The notes: a model not told the origin generated them from the letters alone. A DNA stretch of 64,000 bases from Leptospira ellinghausenii (GCF_003114815.1 NZ_BFAZ01000006.1:186001-250000); one strand, 5' to 3'; shown: positions 27,899-38,169, counted from the stretch's first letter. Numbers and translations: made by a program.

Positions 27899-29635
27899 TT
27901 AAGGTTTGGATTTAGACTGTATTTTTTGAACGGAGAAAATGAGTCCAAGAAGACCAAGTAGAAAAAATAAGATTCCAAATTTGATTTCTCCTTCGTTCCA
28001 AAAAAAGCACTGAATCGTATAAAGTCCGCCGAATACAAAACTCAATCCGAATAATGTTCCAATCAAAGATACAATCATATGGTTTGGATAAAAGTTTTGT
28101 TTGTATTCTGGATTTTCACTGAAAAAACCCCTCCAAAAAAAGTAAGGAGGTTTTGTCGTTTCATAAAAAGAATATAAGATTTCCTTTTTTGTATGGGGTA
28201 ATACATAAGTGGAAAGAAGTAAGATGATCGCAGAACTTATGGAAGTGTATAGAATGGAATAAGGAAAAGGAAAATGTAGTATATGGGAATACACAATATA
28301 GAAAATGGGGGAAAGTATAAGTGCTAAAATTTCAGTCCAAGCTGAAACCCTCCAAAAATACCATCTAACAATTAATACAAATCCAATACCTGAAGAAGCT
28401 TCTAGTAAAAATACCCAAGCACCTTTGATGGTATCCATTCCATACACTGCTAGGAAAAATGAAAAGATTGCTGTAAGGAGTTGAATGAGATAGGAAACTT
28501 TAACAAAATAAGAATCTGATTTTTTTCCATTCGTGAATGGTTTCCATAAATCATTGACCAGATAAGATGCACCCCAATTCAAATGAGTTGCTAAAGTGGA
28601 TAAATAGGCAGCCAAAAAGGCACTGAGCATTAACCCTTTCATTCCATTTGGCATTCCTTCTTGTAATACCATGAGAAATCCTTTTCCACTTTCTATCTCT
28701 GATAAATTTGGGTATAAAACGATGGATACAAGTGCTACTAAAATCCAAGGCCACGGTCTTACAAAATAATGAGCAATCACAAACCATAAACTACCCTTTA
28801 GGGCTGCTGATTCATTTTTGGTAGCAAGGATTCTTTGCGCGATGTACCCCCCGCCTCCCGGTTCTGATCCTGGATACCAACTTGACCACCAAAGAACTGT
28901 TAGAAGGATTAGAAAATGATCCCAAGGAAGGGATCCATGATCCCCATTGGGGAAAAATAGGATTTTGTCCTTGGGTAATAGTGATTTTAAATTTTCCAAA
29001 CCACCTATTGTAGGAAGTTGGAGTGCAAAATAGGCAAAAAGGATACAACCAATCCACGCTAAAAAAAATTGAAATACATCAATATAAGAAATTCCACGTA
29101 ATCCAGCGATAGCAGTATAAATCACACCGAATAACAATAAAAATACTAATACAAGTGACGAATTGATACTTGGAAAAAAAACAGGAATGATTTTTAACAT
29201 GGCTAGGTTTACCCAACCAAGGATCACTAAATTTAAAAGTAACCCAATGACAAATGCTTTAAATCCTCTTAAAAATTCTGCTTCCTTACCACTATAACGA
29301 ATTTGAATGAGTTCTAAGTCGGTGCTTGCACCAGACCGTTTCCAAAGTTTGGAAAAGAAAAATACAGTAACAAAACCACCAACAGCCATGTACCACCAAA
29401 TCCAATTTCCAGAGATACCTTGTGTTCGAATAATCTCTGTTACAGCAAGTGGTGTATCAGCAGCAAATGTTGTTGCTACCATGGCAGTTCCCGCAACAAA
29501 CCAGTTTAAACTTCCTTCGGCTTGGAAATATTCTTTCGTAGAATTGTTTTTCGCTCGGAAACGATATAGAATGAAAAAAATAATGAAAAAAGGAAAAAGA
29601 AAAAATAGATAATCTAAGATATGAAATGAATTCAT
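27899..29635 (-). CDS. Sodium:solute symporter (SSS family)
   Basis: 578 residues with about 13 membrane spans. The N-terminal EYFQAEGSLNWFVAGTAMVA followed by TTFAADTPLAVTE is the SSS family opening around the sodium site, and GLRGISYIDVFQFFLAW matches the central signature (DxxQ). It imports an unknown solute with sodium. The start overlaps hisF by 4 bp, so it ends the lptD-led leftward operon. Substrate cannot be told from the sequence. Confidence 0.88.
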   Translation of the reverse strand: MNSFHILDYLFFLFPFFIIFFILYRFRAKNNSTKEYFQAEGSLNWFVAGTAMVATTFAADTPLAVTEIIRTQGISGNWIWWYMAVGGFVTVFFFSKLWKRSGASTDLELIQIRYSGKEAEFLRGFKAFVIGLLLNLVILGWVNLAMLKIIPVFFPSINSSLVLVFLLLFGVIYTAIAGLRGISYIDVFQFFLAWIGCILFAYFALQLPTIGGLENLKSLLPKDKILFFPNGDHGSLPWDHFLILLTVLWWSSWYPGSEPGGGGYIAQRILATKNESAALKGSLWFVIAHYFVRPWPWILVALVSIVLYPNLSEIESGKGFLMVLQEGMPNGMKGLMLSAFLAAYLSTLATHLNWGASYLVNDLWKPFTNGKKSDSYFVKVSYLIQLLTAIFSFFLAVYGMDTIKGAWVFLLEASSGIGFVLIVRWYFWRVSAWTEILALILSPIFYIVYSHILHFPFPYSILYTSISSAIILLLSTYVLPHTKKEILYSFYETTKPPYFFWRGFFSENPEYKQNFYPNHMIVSLIGTLFGLSFVFGGLYTIQCFFWNEGEIKFGILFFLLGLLGLIFSVQKIQSKSKP

Positions 29636-30399
29636 AATCTTACTTTGATGCCCATTTCTTTCATTGTTTGTTTTGTTTCTTGGATGGAAAATTCGCCAAA
29701 ATGAAAGATGGAAGCAGCAAGTACAGCATCAGCACCACCACGTAAAATGACTTCTGCCATGTGTTCTGGATTACCGGCACCACCAGAAGCAATAATCGGA
29801 ATGGAAAGATTACTCGTGAATGTTTTCATCAAAGTAATATCAAATCCATCTTTTGTTCCATCTTTGTCCATGGATGTGAGTAAAATTTCCCCAGCACCCA
29901 TTTCATATGCTTCACGTCCCCAATCTAATGCTTCACGACCAGTTTCTGCTCTACCACCATTGAGATACACTTCATATCGTTTTCGTTCTGGATGGAATTT
30001 AACATCAATTGCACAAACGATACATTGTGATCCATATATCTCACTTGCATCTTTTAAAAGCTTTGGGTTTTGGAAAGCACTTGTATTGATCGAAACTTTG
30101 TCTGCTCCTTTATTAAGGACTGCTTTGACATCATCGATGGTTCGAATTCCACCACCAACAGTGAAAGGGATAAATAATTTGTTCGCAACCTCTTCTACTA
30201 AATGCAAAAGAATGTCTCGTTTGTCAGAGGAAGCAGTGATGTCTAAAAAACACAATTCATCTGCTTTGTTTTCTTCATATGCAATTGCACACGAAACAGG
30301 ATCACCAGCATCAATCAAATTGACAAACTGGACCCCTTTTACAACTCTTCCTCCTTTGATATCCAAACAAGGAATCACTCTTTTGGTTAATTCATCCAT
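29632..30399 (-). CDS. hisF: Imidazole glycerol phosphate synthase, cyclase subunit
   Basis: 255 residues, standard HisF barrel. Catalytic Asp13 lies in RVIPCLDIKGGRVVKGVQF and the second Asp in VCAIDVKFHP. Phosphate-binding loops VGGGIRTIDDV and ASGGAGNPEHM are present. With HisH it makes IGP and AICAR in histidine synthesis. No other his gene is in this window. It sits between gatA (1 bp apart) and the symporter (4-bp overlap), an odd operon partner for a histidine gene. Confidence 0.97.
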   Translation of the reverse strand: MDELTKRVIPCLDIKGGRVVKGVQFVNLIDAGDPVSCAIAYEENKADELCFLDITASSDKRDILLHLVEEVANKLFIPFTVGGGIRTIDDVKAVLNKGADKVSINTSAFQNPKLLKDASEIYGSQCIVCAIDVKFHPERKRYEVYLNGGRAETGREALDWGREAYEMGAGEILLTSMDKDGTKDGFDITLMKTFTSNLSIPIIASGGAGNPEHMAEVILRGGADAVLAASIFHFGEFSIQETKQTMKEMGIKVRL

Positions 30400-30400
30400 T

Positions 30401-31867
30401 TTATTTGATCTCTTTAGGCAATGTTATCTTACAAAGATCTAATTTGGAGAGTGAATATGCATAACTAAGTAGTTTAACTTCATCAAAATGGGACGTTGTT
30501 AGTTGGATTCCAATTGGAAGACCATTTTGATCAACACCTGCAGGACAACTGATCGCCGGAACTCCTGCTAGATTCACAGAAGTTGTCAGAATATCTGCTT
30601 GGTACATTTGAATGGGATCTTTTGTTTTCTCTCCCACCTTGAATGCTGTTGTTGGAGATGTAGGCTGTAATATGACATCTACTGACTTAAAAAAATCTGC
30701 ATATTGTTTTCGGATGAGAACCCTTGCTTTTTGCGCCTTTCCATAATAAGCGTCATAGTAACCAGAACTTAAAGAGAAGGTTCCGAGTAATATCCTTCGT
30801 TTGACTTCTTTTCCAAATCCAGCACTTCTTGATTCCGAATATAGATCATCTAATTTTCCAGAGGTTTCCTTTCGTAATCCGTATCGAATTCCATCAAAAC
30901 GACTTAAATTAGAAGAACATTCCGCAGTTGCAATTAAGTAATATACCGGAATAGCATACTTCAAAAGAGAAAAATCCAATGCGACTAACTCAGCACCTTT
31001 TTCTTCCAATGATTTTAAAATTTCTAAATAACGTGCGTTCACATCAGGTGAAAAATTAAAATCTTCCGTTTTCATGATTCCAATTTTTTTACCTTTCCAG
31101 TCAATTGTACTCACCGATTTGGAATCAAAATGATCTACTTTAGCGGTTGTTTGGTCTTTTGTATCAAGTCCTGATAAAATTTCTAAAAGATCGCTTATAC
31201 CTTCCATGTCATTGGAAAAAGGTCCTATTTGGTCCAAACTAGATGCATAGGCAACAAGTCCATATCGTGATACTCTTCCATAGGTAGGTTTTAATCCCCA
31301 AATGCCACAGAGTGATGCAGGTTGGCGTATCGATCCGCCCGTGTCTGAACCGAGTGAAATTGGTAACATGGAAGCCGCAACTGCCGCCGCCGAACCACCA
31401 CTTGATCCACCTGGAATACGATCTGTATCAAATGGGTTTTTGGAAGTTTGGAATGCACTGTTTTCTGTAGAAGAACCCATTGCAAACTCGTCCATATTGA
31501 GTCTAGGAAAAAAGACAAAACCTTTCTCTTTTAATTTTGTGATGACAGTTGCATCGTACGGAGATTCAAAATTTTCTAAAATCTTAGAGGAACAAGAAGT
31601 GATTTCCCCTCTGATACAGATATTGTCTTTGATTCCGATTGGGATTCCATCAAATTCAGAGAAAGGTTTACCAGTCTTTCTTCTTTCGTCACTTTCCTTT
31701 GCTTGGGTAAGGATTTTGTCTGCATTTAGATTTAAAAATGCTTTTACTTTTGAATCACTACTCTTAATTCTTTCTAAATATGCGGAAACTAACTCTTGTG
31801 AGGTTAAGCTTCCGTCATTTAATTTTTTTTTGATTTCGGAATAAGTAAGAAAAATAATCTCTTTCAT
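30401..31867 (-). CDS. gatA: Glutamyl-tRNA(Gln)/aspartyl-tRNA(Asn) amidotransferase subunit A
   Basis: 488 residues of the amidase-signature family. The Ser-cisSer-Lys triad can be seen: Lys in [14 protein letters not shown] and the serines in [13 protein letters not shown] and [15 protein letters not shown]. It releases ammonia from glutamine for transamidation of mischarged tRNA. Its start overlaps gatC by 4 bp. gatB is not in the window. Because AsnRS is encoded nearby, the complex probably serves mainly Gln-tRNA(Gln) formation; this is inference. Confidence 0.96.
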   Translation of the reverse strand: MKEIIFLTYSEIKKKLNDGSLTSQELVSAYLERIKSSDSKVKAFLNLNADKILTQAKESDERRKTGKPFSEFDGIPIGIKDNICIRGEITSCSSKILENFESPYDATVITKLKEKGFVFFPRLNMDEFAMGSSTENSAFQTSKNPFDTDRIPGGSSGGSAAAVAASMLPISLGSDTGGSIRQPASLCGIWGLKPTYGRVSRYGLVAYASSLDQIGPFSNDMEGISDLLEILSGLDTKDQTTAKVDHFDSKSVSTIDWKGKKIGIMKTEDFNFSPDVNARYLEILKSLEEKGAELVALDFSLLKYAIPVYYLIATAECSSNLSRFDGIRYGLRKETSGKLDDLYSESRSAGFGKEVKRRILLGTFSLSSGYYDAYYGKAQKARVLIRKQYADFFKSVDVILQPTSPTTAFKVGEKTKDPIQMYQADILTTSVNLAGVPAISCPAGVDQNGLPIGIQLTTSHFDEVKLLSYAYSLSKLDLCKITLPKEIK

Positions 31868-32148
31868 GTTTCAATCACCTTAGGAACAACTACATACCCA
31901 TTTTCGTATGAAGGAGCTATTTTTGATAAATCATCTCGTTTCAGTGAGTTTTCACTTAGATCTTTTCTCAATTCATAGAAAATTTGTTCATAGATCTCAT
32001 CATCACCAACTTTTGATGTATCTAGATTTTTGATTTCATCTACATATTGTACAATTCTTGAGAAATCACTAAGCATACCTGCAATTTCACTGTCTTCAAT
32101 GTTGAGTTTTGCTAAATTAGCAATGTTCTTTAATTCTTTTTCATCCAT
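31864..32148 (-). CDS. gatC: Aspartyl/glutamyl-tRNA amidotransferase subunit C
   Basis: 94 residues with the GatC pattern [20 protein letters not shown] near the start, then [18 protein letters not shown] and an acidic linker, and a C-terminal [20 protein letters not shown]. GatC stabilises the GatA/GatB interface. It lies 9 nt downstream of the sugar transferase stop and overlaps gatA by 4 bp. Confidence 0.93.
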   Translation of the reverse strand: MDEKELKNIANLAKLNIEDSEIAGMLSDFSRIVQYVDEIKNLDTSKVGDDEIYEQIFYELRKDLSENSLKRDDLSKIAPSYENGYVVVPKVIET

Positions 32149-32157
32149 AAGGTTTCC

Positions 32158-33558
32158 TCAGTATGCATTCCTATCTATAATCGCTTTTAATGGTGTGAGT
32201 AAAATGATTTTTATATCCAAAAGTAAAGACCAGTTTTCGATGTAGAAAATATCTGCTTCGATTCTTTTTTCAATAGAGGTATCACCTCTAAATCCTTGGA
32301 CTTGTGCCCAACCGGTGATCCCAGCTTTTGCCGCATGACGGCGCATATACTGGTGGTGTTCATTTCTGAATTTTTCCACATAAAAAGGCCTTTCTGGTCT
32401 TGGCCCCACAACTGACATATCACCAAGTAACACATTGAAAAATTGTGGCGTTTCATCCAAAGACAATTTACGTAAGATAGCACCAACGGGAGTTACCCTT
32501 GGATCATCCTTGACAGTCCATAAAGTATCTGATTTTTCTTTGGCTTGGACAACCATGGAACGGAATTTAATCATTCCAAAAACTTTATTATCTAGACCTA
32601 CTCTTTCTTGTTTATAAAAGATAGGACCATTACTTGTCAATTTCACAAGTAGTGCAATTAAGATGTAAAATGGACTAAACAATAGGATAAAAAACAGCGA
32701 AAACAAGATATCAAACGTTCTTTTTAAAACTAAATTATAACCTAATCGTAATGGAATGTTACGAATGGAAATAATGGGAATCCCGTCTAACACTTCCACT
32801 CTACCTTTGGCTGTGACTATCTCTTCGTAACTGGGAATTACTTTTAAATCGATTCCATGGAAATCAGCTATGTCTATCACTTCTTTTAATGAATCCCCTT
32901 CTTCGTGTGAAAGTGCATAAACAATTAAATCAATCTGGTTTTGTTCTACAAAATTCTCTAACTTCGTTGTAGATGTGACAGTTTGAATTTGTTTTGGGGA
33001 AAGGTTTTTTTTACCAGCCACAAACCCTTTGACAGTATAACCGTAAATTGAATGTTTTTGTAATGTTTTAGAAAAGTTAATGGCTGATTTTCCAGTGCCA
33101 ATGATGAGAACAGACTTTAAGTTATATCCCTTACTCCTTAGATACTGCATAAGTGATCTCAGAATAAAATGGGAAAATGAAGTGAGGATTACCGTACAAA
33201 TTGCAAAGTATCCAATTACCAATCGAGAAAAACTTTCCCCTCGAAAGAAAAACAGTAAGGAAAGTACAACGAGAAGATTAAGGATCACTCCTGAGATGAT
33301 TGCAAAAAGTTCATCTGAAAAAGATAAACCTCTTCTTGGGTGGTATAAATCGATTGATAAAAAAGAAACTACTTGGGAAAATCCAAGCACAATTCCCAGG
33401 ATTAAATAATTGAGTGGATCAATTGTTTGGATTTGGAAACTCGAATCCGGAGATAAATAGTACCGAACAACATAAGCTGTTAAGAAACTTGTTAAGCCTA
33501 TAAAAAAATCAGTAACTAAGAATAGTAATTTGAATGATTGACTTCTTTCTTTTAGCAT
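32158..33558 (-). CDS. Polyprenyl-phosphate glycosyl-1-phosphotransferase (undecaprenyl-phosphate glucose type)
   Basis: 466 residues. Five hydrophobic N-terminal spans with a CoA-binding-like middle domain (SVLIIGTGKSAINFSKTL, about 139-156) precede the catalytic bacterial sugar transferase domain: KRTFDILFSLFFILLFSPF, FYKQERVGLDNKVFGMIKFR and DETPQFFNVLLGDMSVVGPR. It moves a sugar-1-phosphate from a UDP-sugar to undecaprenyl phosphate, priming O-antigen or exopolysaccharide synthesis. It lies 12 nt after lptD, which fits a shared role in surface LPS. Confidence 0.92.
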   Translation of the reverse strand: MLKERSQSFKLLFLVTDFFIGLTSFLTAYVVRYYLSPDSSFQIQTIDPLNYLILGIVLGFSQVVSFLSIDLYHPRRGLSFSDELFAIISGVILNLLVVLSLLFFFRGESFSRLVIGYFAICTVILTSFSHFILRSLMQYLRSKGYNLKSVLIIGTGKSAINFSKTLQKHSIYGYTVKGFVAGKKNLSPKQIQTVTSTTKLENFVEQNQIDLIVYALSHEEGDSLKEVIDIADFHGIDLKVIPSYEEIVTAKGRVEVLDGIPIISIRNIPLRLGYNLVLKRTFDILFSLFFILLFSPFYILIALLVKLTSNGPIFYKQERVGLDNKVFGMIKFRSMVVQAKEKSDTLWTVKDDPRVTPVGAILRKLSLDETPQFFNVLLGDMSVVGPRPERPFYVEKFRNEHHQYMRRHAAKAGITGWAQVQGFRGDTSIEKRIEADIFYIENWSLLLDIKIILLTPLKAIIDRNAY

Positions 33559-33570
33559 TTGGTTACCATC

Positions 33571-36528
33571 TTAATCTGTTAAATCTGTCGAAGTTCCATC
33601 TAATGGACGTTTTCTGAATCGATACAATCTTACCCTAGTTGCTTGGGCAGATGATGAATCTCCAAAATTGAAATTTGTTAAATTTACAGATAAATATACG
33701 GATTGATCGTAAAAAGTTAATTGGTTGTTAAGAGCAAGACCTCCTGGTAAAGCACGAAGGTTCATACTATATCCCAATCGATACTCCCAATTATGAAGAT
33801 CCATCTTAAACGTCATCATAAACCTGTTAATATTAAATACTGTTTTTTGTCTTTCCGTTTGTCCTTTAGCCCCTGTTCCAGATGCTAAATCTTCCCAGAT
33901 TGTAGTTTGATCATAATTGGTTCCAGTTTGTGCCGTATAAAGTTCAGGACTTGTATTTAATGCATAAAACTGACCTTGTGCAAGTGCTGTTAGGCGCCAA
34001 GGTTCCGTTACTCTTGAGTCTAATTCTAATTCGAGTCCTGTGTAACGCGTTACTTTCACATCTGTTTTGAAAAAGAATCGGTAACTATCTAAAAAACTAT
34101 CTTTATAGACGTGGTACCAAGTTGAACCGATTTCCAAACTTCGGAAAGCACGAATGATGGGCCAAGAAAATCCACCCATTTTGTATGATACTGTTAAATT
34201 GTTGGATAGGGATCGATTTTGTGGAGTATGATGAACATAATCATTATTAATAAAAATACCAGAATAAAAATTCCGTTTTCGTTCCAACAAACTTGGTCTT
34301 CTAGTTGTGAATCCATCCACAAAATCAAAAAAACCACCAATCCTAACAACTGTATAATACCAACGTTGCATATTGGTTAGTCCAGGATTATACGAAGATG
34401 AAAATTGACGTAAGTCCCTGATAGTTCGAACTGAAATATCCCAATCATTTAATGCATAACTTTCTAAAGAAAATTCAGCTTCATGTTGGCGTAAATTACC
34501 TAAAATTGGATCTTTTGCTTCCGCTTTATCTGCATCTAATCTTCGATAAGTGGTAGAAAGAAAAATTTCGGGAATCCCCATACGAACTGTATGAGATTGT
34601 CTTACATATTGATACGATTGTTGTTTGAGTAAAGTTGCGTATGCTTTGTTTACATCGCGGTCGGGTCCATTTAACTCACTTCCAGTTCCTGGAAATTCAA
34701 CAGATTGTTTTGTGGCTCCCATATAAACGGAAGGAGTAAACGACATGTATGCTCCCATCGCAATTGGAGAACGAAATCCTGTTTCTCCTACCACATTCGT
34801 TTGTGACCTTAATACATAATCTTGGTATTGGCTTCTTGGATCCACAACTCCAGTTGTTGGATTTAACTTTTGTTGTGGAGGACCATAAATTCGATTGATG
34901 TTTGTTTGGAACAATAAATCCCAATAAACAGGACTAGCTGTTCCTGGGATGAGTCCAATATTACTAGAATTCCGAATGGTGACAGCTGGTAATGTATCTT
35001 GTGCTGCAAAGAATTGATTTGCTTGGATTTGGTAAATGAGTGTACGACTCATAGAGATACCAACACTCAAATCCCCTCTATTTTCCGTATAATTGAAATT
35101 CCAGTTTAAAAGGTTTCGGATGAGTCCAAAACGCACATCACGGTATGTGTACAATGATTGTAATGAATTGGAAGGTTGGTATCGATTTCCAAATTCATAA
35201 TCAAACAATCTATTACTATAATTTTCGTATTGTAATTGGAAGTTTCTAGTGTAATCTTTTGAAAAGTCATTAAATTTAGCGTTTAAACGTAAGTCAGCTT
35301 TCCACCAAGGGTCATAGTTAACGCCTGTATTACGATAAGGAAGACTTGAGTTCGGAAACAGTTCTCCCCGATCTACGTTGTTGGTTACAGCAACTGTTCC
35401 AATTCCACCATTTTTAAAACGATCTTCATAAACTGGAGTGATAGCTGTGTTTTTATAATTAGCATAACCTAAGTTGATATTATAATTGAGAATGGGTGAA
35501 ACTTTCCACATCTCTAACTGGGCAGCTTGTCCCGTTTTTTCATACATATCAAAACGAAATTTATACCCGTTTGCTAAGAATAAACTATTGGGATAAGAAT
35601 CTGACCACTGGTATGAGTTTTGCCAAAACCAACCTTGCGTATTATTTTTACCAAACTGTGTGGTAACTCCATTACCAGATTCTGAATTGTACAAAAACGG
35701 TAACATAAAAAGAGTTGTGCCACCAACTTTATAAGAAACCCATTGCGCAACTACCGTCCGATCATCATGGATGACAATCCTTTTTGCTTGGAATGATTCA
35801 TGTGGGAGCTCCGCATTACAAGCAGTAAAGTAACCCATTTCTAATAGGTATCGTTTTTCATCCAATCGTTTGATCTTTTGACCAATGAAATGGGAAGGAA
35901 ACATACTTAACTTAGAATTGTACACAACACCTTGGTTTAATTTTAGATCGTAGATCATTCGATCTCCAATCACCTTTGCATTTCCGTCTTTGTATTCCAC
36001 TCCCCCTTCCGCATAAATTTCTTGTCTATTGGCGTCGATGGAAACGGAATCAGCAATTAATTCCCCCGCTTTGATTTTAACACGTACCTTTCCTCTTAAA
36101 ACTAGGACTCCACCTTTTGTTTTATCAATGTTCATGAGTTGGCCTTCCGCAGCATTCTGGATTTGGATGGGTGGACCTTTTTTCGGTTGAGAGGCAAGTA
36201 ACGATTCAGGTGTGAGTGGAACTTCTTCTGGTGGGACAAGTGCTTCCCGTAAACGTTCCCGTTTGGTATAAATCGTACCTGTTGGATTCAAACCTAAATT
36301 TCTTAAGTTATCTTCGACTTCTCGGTCGGTCATCACATCAACGGATTTGCGAACGATGCCACGTTGGATTTGTGTTGTGGTCTGTTTTCTTTCTTCCTCT
36401 TGTTGGTTTTTAGTTGGTAAAGATTGGTCAGGGAATAGCAGTTTTAAGCCATTTGTATCCTGTGCCAGAATTTCCATTCCGAGAAGAAAACAACAAAATA
36501 GTATGAGAAAATGAATGGATTTTTGCAC
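33571..36528 (-). CDS. lptD: LPS-assembly outer membrane protein LptD
   Basis: 985 residues from GTG 36528. Signal peptide (1-22) is followed by a Q/E-rich stretch, a short helical motif at 64-97, an OstA/LptA-like beta domain (about 120-260: GGVLVLRGKVRVKIKAGEL, QEIYAEGGVEYKDGN) and a large C-terminal barrel ending in beta strands. FTACNAE matches the conserved start of the LptD barrel. It inserts LPS into the outer leaflet with LptE. It is longer than E. coli LptD (784 residues). Its mature part contains only one Cys, so the usual disulfides cannot form. Confidence 0.9.
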   Translation of the reverse strand: MQKSIHFLILFCCFLLGMEILAQDTNGLKLLFPDQSLPTKNQQEEERKQTTTQIQRGIVRKSVDVMTDREVEDNLRNLGLNPTGTIYTKRERLREALVPPEEVPLTPESLLASQPKKGPPIQIQNAAEGQLMNIDKTKGGVLVLRGKVRVKIKAGELIADSVSIDANRQEIYAEGGVEYKDGNAKVIGDRMIYDLKLNQGVVYNSKLSMFPSHFIGQKIKRLDEKRYLLEMGYFTACNAELPHESFQAKRIVIHDDRTVVAQWVSYKVGGTTLFMLPFLYNSESGNGVTTQFGKNNTQGWFWQNSYQWSDSYPNSLFLANGYKFRFDMYEKTGQAAQLEMWKVSPILNYNINLGYANYKNTAITPVYEDRFKNGGIGTVAVTNNVDRGELFPNSSLPYRNTGVNYDPWWKADLRLNAKFNDFSKDYTRNFQLQYENYSNRLFDYEFGNRYQPSNSLQSLYTYRDVRFGLIRNLLNWNFNYTENRGDLSVGISMSRTLIYQIQANQFFAAQDTLPAVTIRNSSNIGLIPGTASPVYWDLLFQTNINRIYGPPQQKLNPTTGVVDPRSQYQDYVLRSQTNVVGETGFRSPIAMGAYMSFTPSVYMGATKQSVEFPGTGSELNGPDRDVNKAYATLLKQQSYQYVRQSHTVRMGIPEIFLSTTYRRLDADKAEAKDPILGNLRQHEAEFSLESYALNDWDISVRTIRDLRQFSSSYNPGLTNMQRWYYTVVRIGGFFDFVDGFTTRRPSLLERKRNFYSGIFINNDYVHHTPQNRSLSNNLTVSYKMGGFSWPIIRAFRSLEIGSTWYHVYKDSFLDSYRFFFKTDVKVTRYTGLELELDSRVTEPWRLTALAQGQFYALNTSPELYTAQTGTNYDQTTIWEDLASGTGAKGQTERQKTVFNINRFMMTFKMDLHNWEYRLGYSMNLRALPGGLALNNQLTFYDQSVYLSVNLTNFNFGDSSSAQATRVRLYRFRKRPLDGTSTDLTD

Positions 36529-36701
36529 AGCGGGCTTTGGAAGTATAGAACGAGAGTTTTACCCCTATCGAAAAAATCAATGGAAAACCAGGTAGAAATT
36601 CGGACCTGAATCTTGTAAATTCTATGAAAAAGAGGTTGCGTAAGTTTCCGAGGAATGGACATAATCAAATGGCTCGAGACTTGAGCATAGGTGAGTTTTA
36701 A

Positions 36702-37055
36702 ATGTCTAAAACCTACTCTGGAGAACGCATTCCAGGTACCTTGCGGTACAATCTCAAAATTAGAGACGGACAAGAAGAACACATTGTCCAAGTTCCGGAA
36801 CCGTCGATCCAAATCCTCACAGATGGTTTTGGTCCAGAGGAAAGTGCCAACCGATTAGCCCTTGCTTTGCTCCTTGATTTTACAAAAAACCCTCAACTTT
36901 CCTTTGCTTATTACAAAGACTTCAATTTTTTCTTAGCGGGTCTTTTGTCAGAAGACAATTGGCTTTTACATTCCAATCGAATCGAATTATTTTTTAAATT
37001 ATTAGAAACTCCCCATTTGCACAAAAAACCAATCCTATCAGGGAATCGTTCTTAG
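36702..37055 (+). CDS. Small protein of unknown function
   Basis: 117 residues, no signal peptide and no membrane span. It reads as a small mixed alpha/beta protein (IVQVPEPSIQILTDGFG, then helical LALALLLDFTKNPQLSFAY). A good ribosome site AGGTGAG (36689-36695) precedes the ATG. It stands alone: upstream is the divergent lptD, with a 173-bp shared region, and downstream a convergent kinase gene. I see no motif that names its function. Confidence 0.65.
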   Translation: MSKTYSGERIPGTLRYNLKIRDGQEEHIVQVPEPSIQILTDGFGPEESANRLALALLLDFTKNPQLSFAYYKDFNFFLAGLLSEDNWLLHSNRIELFFKLLETPHLHKKPILSGNRS

Positions 37056-37065
37056 ACTTTTTAGT

Positions 37066-38169
37066 TCAAACAGGTTTAACAATGGGTAAGGTAAACACCC
37101 AAGAGGAAGACTCTTCCTCGCGTATTAAGTTTCCTTTGTGTTCGGCGATGATGCTACGGGTAACATCTAATGAATTCATTTGAGAAATTCCCATCATCAA
37201 ATCTTCCGCACCATTGTCTTTGATTTGGATTTGAACAAATTCTTTTCCATCTTCGCCTACAACTGACAGAGATACAGAAATTTTCCTGCCGATGGAATCT
37301 TCTCTCGTATTCACGCGTAACCTTGCATCTTGGATTAAGTTGAGAAGGACTTGTTTGATTTTTTGGGGTTGGCAATACACATGGGGTACATCTCCCATTT
37401 CCAATTCACATTGGATTCCTTCTTTTAAAAAGTATTGGTGAAGGAAGGAACGTGTATCATTTAAAATGCTAACTAAATTGGAATATGTCCATTGGGAATT
37501 CGTGGATTGCGAATAAGAAACTAAGTTTTTTACAATCTTTGCAATTCGTTCTGACTCTTCCGCGATTTTTTCAGCTTTTTCCTTTAGGGTTGAATTAGAA
37601 GTTTTTTTGGCTTCTAATAAGATAAGATCCGCTAAATTGAGAATGGATGTAAGAGGATTGTTGATTTCATGTGAAATACCGGAAGCAACAAGAGCGATGG
37701 TTTCCCATTTTTGGTTTTCCGCCAATCGACTTTCCACAACTCGGATATGTTTTTGGACTTGTGATTTGTAAATTGCCATTTCCACAGATATATATAAATC
37801 ACGGCTATTAAATGGTTTGATCAAATAACCAAATGGTTCAGTGGTTTTAGCCCGATTGATTGTGGCTTCATCAGAATAAGCGGTGAGGTAAATAACGGGA
37901 ATTTCTTTACTTCTTTTGATTTTCCCCGCAATTTCAATTCCATCCATTGGACCATTTAACATAATGTCCATGAGAACTAGGTCAAAGTGTTCGGATTCAA
38001 TTTGTTCAATCGCATCATTTGCTTCCGATACATATGTGGCATTGTAACCGTATTGTTTTAAGGTTGAACAAATATTGATCGCAATGATCCTTTCGTCTTC
38101 GACAACTAGTATTTTTTTTACATCAGTTTCTTTTTGATTTTCCACAATAGATGTCATTGTTTTATACAA
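37066..38169 (-). CDS. Receiver-histidine kinase hybrid with degenerate ATP-binding region
   Basis: 367 residues. Residues 18-135 form a receiver domain with intact phospho-Asp68 (VLMDIM), acidic D25 and Lys118 (LIKPF). A coiled linker leads to a HisKA domain with His167 (GISHEINNPLTS). The ATPase domain is weak: the N-box reads LLNLIQDARLRV (second Asn replaced by Asp281), DNG318-320 is kept, and the glycine lid GxGxG is missing. It is cytoplasmic, with no membrane span. It may relay phosphate rather than make it. Divergent from uvrD. Confidence 0.85.
   Translation of the reverse strand: MYKTMTSIVENQKETDVKKILVVEDERIIAINICSTLKQYGYNATYVSEANDAIEQIESEHFDLVLMDIMLNGPMDGIEIAGKIKRSKEIPVIYLTAYSDEATINRAKTTEPFGYLIKPFNSRDLYISVEMAIYKSQVQKHIRVVESRLAENQKWETIALVASGISHEINNPLTSILNLADLILLEAKKTSNSTLKEKAEKIAEESERIAKIVKNLVSYSQSTNSQWTYSNLVSILNDTRSFLHQYFLKEGIQCELEMGDVPHVYCQPQKIKQVLLNLIQDARLRVNTREDSIGRKISVSLSVVGEDGKEFVQIQIKDNGAEDLMMGISQMNSLDVTRSIIAEHKGNLIREEESSSWVFTLPIVKPV

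Noticed and set aside
29708..30442. A 244-codon rightward open frame opposite hisF
   Set aside because: It is a mirror of a clearly identified hisF and shows no protein-family signal, so it is a coding shadow.
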